Assembly: GCF_024498195.1 (NCBI RefSeq) | Contig: NZ_CP101824.1 | Span: 2,914,001 to 2,978,000 of the forward strand | Direction: 5' to 3' | Source of the DNA: Halovivax cerinus | Lineage (GTDB): Archaea; Halobacteriota; Halobacteria; Halobacteriales; Natrialbaceae | Length of the DNA: 64,000 nt | Part shown: piece after piece, positions 58,521-64,000 of the stretch | How the letters are laid out: the number at the start of each line of letters is the position of its first letter | Position numbering within the stretch: position 1 is the stretch's first letter | Position numbers and translations under genes: made by a program | The notes under the pieces: model-generated | What the model saw: only the letters and a program-made list of their open reading frames with translations | Databases searched by the model: none | Told to the model about the DNA's origin: nothing

Positions 58521-61500
58521 TCACGACCCGTCCGACTCGAACAGCAGGTCGAAGATTCGTCGCTCGGCGGCTCGAAAGTGTCGGGTAAAGGTCGGTTGCG
58601 AGATATCGAGCCGGTCGGCGATCTCCTCTCCGGTTCGTTCACGCGGCCACTCGAAGTACCCGGCCGCGTGCGCCGTCCGGAGGATCTGGCGCTGGCGATC
58701 TGTAAGCGAGTCGAGAACGGACGAGACGGACGGATCCGGTTCGTCCGCACGCGATGCCGGTCGCCGAGTGGCGAGTGCCGTCGTCGGGATGGTCGATCGG
58801 ACCGTCTCGACCAGGGCTCTGACGTCGCGGTCTGATGGTAGATCGACACCGACTGTCGCATCCCCATCCCGGACCTCGACGGATGTGACGACACCTCCGT
58901 GGGACGCGACGGCCTCGACGTACGGGTGCTCGTCCACGAGAAGTTCCAGTCGGGTTCCGCGATCGGTCTCTTGCAGGCGCTCGATACGATCGATAGGGCC
59001 GATGGCTTCCACGAGCCCCGACGGGTCGACGTCGACGTCCTCCTGGACGGTCACGTAACACGTGAGTCCGTTCCCAGCGGGTACGACGGCGTCGAGGTCG
59101 ACGCGGGTGTCGAGGGTGGATGCCAGCATCGCGAGCGCGTCGGTCCGTGAAACATCCATCGTGAGTTCCAGTTCGATCGATTCGCTCGCGTGAAGGGCCC
59201 GTATGGATTCGATGGCGTCGATTCCGAGGGCTGTCACCGTCGCCACGTGTTGACCGAGCCGTTCGTACAGGTCCCGATCGTTCACTGCGTCGACGTACAC
59301 GAGGAGGACACCCTCCTGGAGCGTTCGACCGTCGAGTGGCGTGACGATGACGGCGCCCTCGGTGCCGGTCTCGTCGTCGGGTTCGGCCCGATCACCCGGA
59401 TGCGGATCGACCCGTTCGACCACCTGCTCCCCGGAGTCGAGAACGTGGCCGACGACGTCGACGAGGGGGCCGCGAACTCGCTCGGTACCCTCCGGCGAGT
59501 CGCCTGTGTCGTCCCGTTGGTCGACGACGGTCGCTATCGACTGCGGGATCGATCCCGATCGTGCACGGACCGTCACCGGCTCTGTCCCCGACAGCACCGC
59601 AACCGTGGCAACCTCGTCGAGCGCTTCGACGGTTCCGCAGATCCGCTGTTCGAGTCGCTTACGCGTCGGGGCCGTCAGCGCGACGTCGACGAGTTCGTCG
59701 TACCGGTCGAAGACGGACGCGATTCGACCCCGCCGTCGTTCTTCCGACCGCAGCGCCGCCTGAAGTTCACGCGTGTCGGCGCGACACGACACGAGGGTGC
59801 GCTCGATCCTGACGAACGTCCTGAGGATGGGCGTGAGCACGGCGAGTCTGGAATCCGGTCCCGGCGCAGGTTCGCCCGACCACCGACCGTCGGCGTCTCT
59901 GGGAACTGTAGCGGCGTCGATGTCTCGGCCCCGACGGCCGGGGCCCGATTCGGTGCCGGAGCTGGAGAGCGACGTCGGCGACGAACCGACGACGACCACC
60001 TCGTCGGTGGAGAGTGCCAGCGCAATCGCGTTCTCTATGACTGTGTCCGAGGATATCGGAATTCGACCGACTGGGCCGAAGTCAGCCGGGTCCTCCGCTA
60101 GCGACGGGATCGTCCCTGGATCTATGGCGACGGTCGGGACGGATCCGTCGGGCGTTCCGACGCTCGTGACCGGTGAGAGTCGATCGTCGGTACGCCGGTA
60201 CCAGATGCCGACAGAAACGTCGAGGGCCGTCACCAGTGCGGTCAACGTCCGCCGACGAGTCGACTGAATCGTCTCGGCGAACCGAGGGTCGTCGGTCGCC
60301 TGGTTGAGGGCGATGGCCGCGTCTCGTACTCGTCTGTGGTCGGTCACGTCGCGACCAGCGACCGCGATTCGATCGTGTACCGTGTCGACCGTGAGGGCGA
60401 CCGTTCGTTCCTCGCCCCCGACCGTCGGATGCCACTCGATAGGGTCGACACGTCGGATCGACGCGCTCGCCCGCTCCTGGATCGTCGCAGCGGTCCGGTC
60501 GCCGACGACAGTCGCGAGCGGCCGCCCCACCACCGAATCGACCGACGCGTAGTCGATCGTCGCCCTGTTGGCCGTCGATACAGCCCCGTCGTGAACGAGG
60601 AACGCCGGCCCGGGGACGACGTCCAGAAGTGCGGCCGTTCGTTCGAGATCGAACCGGTATCGATCGACCAGGGTTCCCTCGCGACGCTGTGCTATGAGCG
60701 TGACGCGCTTCTCGTCGGGATACACGGTAACGACGTCGATGTCGTCACCGGTCGGTCCGTCGACGACGAACGAGCCGGTGGATCCCCTGGCAGCGACCTC
60801 GGAAACGCCCTCGTACCACGTGTCCAGGGTCTCTCCGGGGACGAGTTCCCAGAATTCGAACCCGATGGGGGCGTCTCCACGCGGGCCGAACCGCCGCGTT
60901 GCCGCATCGTTCGCCGCTGTAACGGTCCGCTCCTCGTCGAGCGTGACCACCGGATCGTCGAACTGCTCGATGGTCGCGTCTGGAACGTCGACCTGCTCCG
61001 GCTCGGTGACGGGGACCACGGTCCAGACGAGTCCGTTCAGCGCGGGATCGGCCAGCCGATTTCTGACGGTGATCTGCACGTGCTCGGTTCCGCCGGACCG
61101 ACGCCGGACCCGCGCCGAGAACGATTCGGTCGCGTCGAGCGAGGACTCGGCCACCGATCGCCGATGGTCCGAAACTGTCCGGCGATACCCCTCCGGAACG
61201 ATCGAGTCGAGCGGCTCGTCACGGAGCGTCTCCGGGGTGTAGCCGAGTGCACGATCGACTGCGCCGCCCACTCGATCGATCCGTCCCTCCGGCGTGGTCA
61301 CCGCGACGACGGCTTCGGACGAGTCCAGCAGGACTCCTCCGCGCTCGCTGGCTCGCGTTTTCGACGCGTTCACGACGTTACGGACCCGAGCTGTCGCCAG
61401 TTCCCGCGCTACGTCCGACTGGATGACGTCCGTCGCTCCCGCCGTCATCTCGTCGACCGAATCGGTCACGAGCGACAGGATCGGCAGGTCGGTCCGGTCT

Positions 61501-61700
61501 CGAAGGGCGGAGACGTGCGACTCGTCGCTGATGAGACAATCCGCCTGCCGGACCGGTTCGTCGGCCTCGCTCGGCGTCGTGACTGATCGGACATCCACGT
61601 CCGGCGAGAGGATTCGACCGAGCCGATCGAGGGCCTCGGACCGACCGACCAGAAGGACCCGGATGCCCGTTTCACTCGCCGGTTCCTGATACTCACTCAT
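58521..61700 (-). CDS. large multi-domain sensor/bat-type transcription regulator
   Basis: 1059 residues. Order: receiver-like domain (about 12-115; IRVLLVGRSEALDRLGRILS), three PAS-like domains (about 120-235, 240-345, 350-455), two GAF-like regions (about 460-640 and 665-840), a bacterio-opsin-activator GAF/HTH-associated domain (about 845-990) and HTH_10 at the end (SLTDRQRQILRTAHAAGYFE, DRLDISQPTFTRHFRAAERR). No histidine kinase. It probably senses redox, light or small molecules and acts directly on DNA. The receiver has a candidate phosphoacceptor Asp in ADCLISDES, but phosphorylation is unproven. Confidence 0.87.
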   Translation of the reverse strand: MSEYQEPASETGIRVLLVGRSEALDRLGRILSPDVDVRSVTTPSEADEPVRQADCLISDESHVSALRDRTDLPILSLVTDSVDEMTAGATDVIQSDVARELATARVRNVVNASKTRASERGGVLLDSSEAVVAVTTPEGRIDRVGGAVDRALGYTPETLRDEPLDSIVPEGYRRTVSDHRRSVAESSLDATESFSARVRRRSGGTEHVQITVRNRLADPALNGLVWTVVPVTEPEQVDVPDATIEQFDDPVVTLDEERTVTAANDAATRRFGPRGDAPIGFEFWELVPGETLDTWYEGVSEVAARGSTGSFVVDGPTGDDIDVVTVYPDEKRVTLIAQRREGTLVDRYRFDLERTAALLDVVPGPAFLVHDGAVSTANRATIDYASVDSVVGRPLATVVGDRTAATIQERASASIRRVDPIEWHPTVGGEERTVALTVDTVHDRIAVAGRDVTDHRRVRDAAIALNQATDDPRFAETIQSTRRRTLTALVTALDVSVGIWYRRTDDRLSPVTSVGTPDGSVPTVAIDPGTIPSLAEDPADFGPVGRIPISSDTVIENAIALALSTDEVVVVGSSPTSLSSSGTESGPGRRGRDIDAATVPRDADGRWSGEPAPGPDSRLAVLTPILRTFVRIERTLVSCRADTRELQAALRSEERRRGRIASVFDRYDELVDVALTAPTRKRLEQRICGTVEALDEVATVAVLSGTEPVTVRARSGSIPQSIATVVDQRDDTGDSPEGTERVRGPLVDVVGHVLDSGEQVVERVDPHPGDRAEPDDETGTEGAVIVTPLDGRTLQEGVLLVYVDAVNDRDLYERLGQHVATVTALGIDAIESIRALHASESIELELTMDVSRTDALAMLASTLDTRVDLDAVVPAGNGLTCYVTVQEDVDVDPSGLVEAIGPIDRIERLQETDRGTRLELLVDEHPYVEAVASHGGVVTSVEVRDGDATVGVDLPSDRDVRALVETVRSTIPTTALATRRPASRADEPDPSVSSVLDSLTDRQRQILRTAHAAGYFEWPRERTGEEIADRLDISQPTFTRHFRAAERRIFDLLFESDGS

Positions 61701-62132
61701 GGCTCACTGGGCGCGGGAACGTATGGTCTGGCGGAGCGACCACTGTCGAACTGTTGCGGCCGTTGGACGGACGGTGCTAGTTCGTTTCGTTCGACTGCCC
61801 GGACTATTCGATCATCTCGCCGGTTCGATCGTCCGCGTCGTCCGTCCATCTGGACCGTCCTCGTCCGGGTGGTTCGACCGTCTGGGCCGGATCCCGCCAC
61901 GTTCGACGCTCTCCGTCCCCTCTCGAAACAACGTCTGACCGTTCATCGAAGTAGCCGGGGCGTACGCCGATCGCAGACGCACTAGGCGTCCGTTACCCCT
62001 CCGTTCGATCGGGTGTAGATACCGGCCGCTCCCCGGCTTCCCGAAGACTGAACCACGAGTTGGATGGCCGAACCTGGCGGCCACCTACAACCTGCGCCAT
62101 AACTATGCTGGCGCGCGGTGATCGACGGGTCC
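61701..62132. other. gene-free divergent spacer
   Basis: 432 bp between the large regulator and the zinc-ribbon gene. Open frames are Arg/Ser-rich shadows; no promoter, repeat or RNA gene stands out. Confidence 0.5.
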
Positions 62133-62303
62133 ATGTCGACAGCAGTCCGCATCGGGTGCCCCGAATGTGATCGATCGGTCCGAGCGGCGATTCCGAGTGG
62201 AGATGGCCTCCGGTCGCCCGCGGAGGGTACTCGAAACAGGCTCAACGGTAGCGAAACGGCGTGTACCAACTGCGGACACGAACTCTTCATCTACTATTAC
62301 TGA
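62133..62303 (+). CDS. small zinc-ribbon protein
   Basis: 56 residues with two CxxC knuckles: IGCPECDRSV near the start and TACTNCGHELFIYYY at the end, consistent with a single zinc ribbon. Such micro-proteins are common in haloarchaea and mostly uncharacterised. The Met at 62133 is preferred over the Met at 62118. Confidence 0.68.
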   Translation: MSTAVRIGCPECDRSVRAAIPSGDGLRSPAEGTRNRLNGSETACTNCGHELFIYYY

Positions 62304-62467
62304 GCGGGGGCAGTGATCGATCGCACTGGCGTCCGCCACCTACTGGTGACGCAACTGGTAGTGGTCGTCAGTAGCTGCTGCCGGTATCGTGGTCGGCGTC
62401 CACGGCGTGCTCGCCCGGCGTGTGCAAGCGAGGAGCGGACCACCACCGACGATGTGGGGTGAGGAGA

Positions 62468-64000
62468 ATGCGAAACTTCGCATACGAATCGGACTCGGAC
62501 GAGTCGTCGACCGGGAGTGCCGACACGACGCCGTCCCGGGACTGGGAGACGCCACTCGATTCGTTCGACACCCTCGTAGTGCTCTCGAACCGGCAGCCGT
62601 ATCGCCACACACGTGATGCTGACGGGTCCCTCGCGGTCGACAGGCCGACGGGTGGACTCACCGCGGCACTCGATCCGGTGTGCCAGCGCGCTGGCGGAAC
62701 CTGGATCGCGTGGGGCGACGGCGACGGCGACCGACAGGTCGTCGACGAGAACGATCGTGTCGACGTGCCGCCGACCGACCCGTCGTACACCTTAGAACGC
62801 GTGTGGATCGACGACGATCTCGCCGACACCTACTACAGCGGGTACAGCAACCGGTTACTGTGGCCGATCTGTCACGGGGCCGTAGACGAAGCGAAGATCC
62901 GTCCGGGCGATTACGACGGATATCGACGCGTCAACGAACGGTTCGCCGAGCGCGTCGTCCCGCACGTCTCGGGCGAGTCGTTGATCTGGGTGCAAGACTA
63001 CCACTTCGCGTTGGTTCCGGCGATGATTCGAGAGCGGGTCCCACCATCGACGACGATCGGTCAGTTCTGGCACGTTCCCTGGCCGAAACCCGAAACGTTC
63101 TCACGGGTTCCGCAGGCACGTGCGCTGCTAGACGGGTTGCTCGGCGCCGACGTCCTCTCCTTCCACGTGCGTCGCTTCGCGGATCGGTTTCTCACCTGTG
63201 TCGAGTACTTTCTCGACGATGCGTCGGTCGACTGGGACGCGTCGGTCGTCTCGTACGACGGCTCGGACACGCAGGTCGTGGCCGTCCCACTCGGGATCGA
63301 CGCCGACGAGCACGCCCGGCGGAGTCAGAATCTGGACGACGGCGTGTACGAGACCCTGTCGGCGGAACTGTCGATACCGGATGGGACGCTCCTCGGACTC
63401 GGGGTGGATCGTCTCGACTACGCGAAGGGGATCGAAGAACGGCTTGAGGCCATCGAGACCCTCTTCGAGCGCCGACCGAGGTGGCGCGAATCGGTCACGT
63501 TCGTGCAGACGACGACCCCCAGCCGAACCGACATCCCGGCCTACGCAGCGTACGGAAAACGGGTCAGACGAGTCGTCGATCGTGTCAACGAACGGTTCGG
63601 GACGGACTCGTGGCAACCGATCGTGTACACCGAATCGTACCTCACACGGGACCAGCTAACCGCACTCTACCGAAACGCCGACTGTCTGCTCGTCACCTCG
63701 CTCGCCGACGGCATGAACCTGGTTTCGAAAGAGTTCGTCGCGGCGAGCGTGGACGAAACGGGCGTTCTCTGCCTGAGTGACCAAACCGGCGCACACGACG
63801 CACTCGGAGACGTGGCCAACACGATCGACCCGACCGATCGCGAGTCGGTGTGGCGGACGATAGACGACGCCTTGCGGATGCCGGTCCGAGAACAGCGCGT
63901 GCGGATGCGGACGCTCCGGGCGAGGACGGCCGAACGGTCGCTCTCGTGGTGGATGTCGACTCTATTCGAAACGTTCGCGGCGGCGACGCCGGATCGGTCG
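62468..64000 (+). CDS. otsA: trehalose-6-phosphate synthase (GT20), 3' end outside window
   Basis: Makes trehalose-6-phosphate from UDP-glucose and glucose-6-phosphate, a compatible-solute pathway in halophiles. 511 codons are visible and the frame runs through the right edge. A 33-residue acidic N-terminus precedes LVVLSNRQPYRH, PTGGLTAALDPV, YSGYSNRLLWPICH, WVQDYHFALVPAMI, QFWHVPWPKPETFS, GLGVDRLDYAKGIEERLEA and DGMNLVSKEFVAA. These are the GT20 donor- and acceptor-site blocks. A purine-rich ggtgaggag precedes the ATG. A phosphatase (OtsB) domain or gene may follow outside the window. Confidence 0.93.
   Translation, partial: MRNFAYESDSDESSTGSADTTPSRDWETPLDSFDTLVVLSNRQPYRHTRDADGSLAVDRPTGGLTAALDPVCQRAGGTWIAWGDGDGDRQVVDENDRVDVPPTDPSYTLERVWIDDDLADTYYSGYSNRLLWPICHGAVDEAKIRPGDYDGYRRVNERFAERVVPHVSGESLIWVQDYHFALVPAMIRERVPPSTTIGQFWHVPWPKPETFSRVPQARALLDGLLGADVLSFHVRRFADRFLTCVEYFLDDASVDWDASVVSYDGSDTQVVAVPLGIDADEHARRSQNLDDGVYETLSAELSIPDGTLLGLGVDRLDYAKGIEERLEAIETLFERRPRWRESVTFVQTTTPSRTDIPAYAAYGKRVRRVVDRVNERFGTDSWQPIVYTESYLTRDQLTALYRNADCLLVTSLADGMNLVSKEFVAASVDETGVLCLSDQTGAHDALGDVANTIDPTDRESVWRTIDDALRMPVREQRVRMRTLRARTAERSLSWWMSTLFETFAAATPDRS

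Overview
This window is high-GC chromosomal DNA from a halophilic euryarchaeon (class Halobacteria). The evidence is strongly acidic proteins, many leaderless or near-leaderless genes with a TATA element 25-35 bp upstream of the start, archaeal-type information genes (Cdc48, RPA with RPA-associated protein, proteasome beta, Lhr, HTH_10/bat-type regulators), archaeal biosynthetic enzymes (GHMP-type shikimate kinase, GTP cyclohydrolase III, ArfC) and a complete gene cluster for the haloarchaeal methylaspartate cycle. Genus or species cannot be fixed from the sequence alone.

Layout. 1-3.4 kb: tail of a Mrp-type cation/H+ antiporter operon with two D-like subunits. 4-6.4 kb: a GT2 glycosyltransferase and a DUF354 protein. 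6.4-9.2 kb: a degenerate tyrosine recombinase and a MATE exporter. 9.7-11 kb: chorismate mutase and shikimate kinase. 11.2-14.6 kb: DUF5796-like protein, a tiny zinc-finger protein, Cdc48 and a MazG-like protein. 14.7-22.4 kb: one long minus-strand block, rpa > RPA-associated protein > phosphoesterase > lhr > archaetidylserine decarboxylase. 22.7-28.2 kb: arfC, HD hydrolase, azlCD, cyclase-family hydrolase, msrA, MBL-fold hydrolase. 28.5-33.9 kb: lineage-specific acidic proteins, a YprB-like exonuclease and a HalOD1 protein. 34-34.7 kb: tRNA-Thr with a long repeat-rich 3' flank. 34.7-38.4 kb: acetyltransferase, pgk, CBS protein, GTP cyclohydrolase III, DUF5785-like protein. 38.5-45.3 kb: mct, divergent from mamA-mamB-mal-mch and a methylmalyl-CoA lyase gene. 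46.1 kb: tRNA-Ser with a similar 3' flank. 46.2-49.3 kb: DUF2064-like protein, small membrane protein, UDG-like protein and Mrp/ApbC ATPase. 49.6-50.6 kb: an AT-rich islet with a lipoprotein gene beside a broken DUF5783-like gene. 50.7-54.4 kb: ribose-1,5-bisphosphate isomerase homologue, DUF389 membrane protein, Gfo/Idh/MocA oxidoreductase. 54.7-61.7 kb: proteasome beta, small membrane protein, DUF555, XRE-CBS regulator and two bat-type regulators. 62-64 kb: small zinc ribbon and the start of a trehalose-6-phosphate synthase gene cut by the window edge.

How genes work together. The mam/mal/mch/lyase operon plus mct encodes conversion of glutamate through methylaspartate and mesaconate to glyoxylate and propionyl-CoA, the haloarchaeal route for acetyl-CoA assimilation. 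The rpa block joins single-strand DNA binding with a phosphoesterase and an Lhr helicase. ArfA and ArfC, far apart here, belong to the archaeal riboflavin/deazaflavin pathway.

Most unusual signals. (1) Both tRNA genes are followed, exactly 3 nt after the discriminator base, by a 27-nt hairpin with a conserved 13-nt loop and a stem that differs by two compensatory base-pair changes. Beyond it lie further hairpins and partial copies of tRNA 3' ends. (2) A 143-nt tract completely lacks C. (3) An AT-rich lipoprotein gene sits in GC-rich DNA. (4) Several short minisatellites lie in spacers. (5) Disordered acidic segments interrupt otherwise conserved enzymes.
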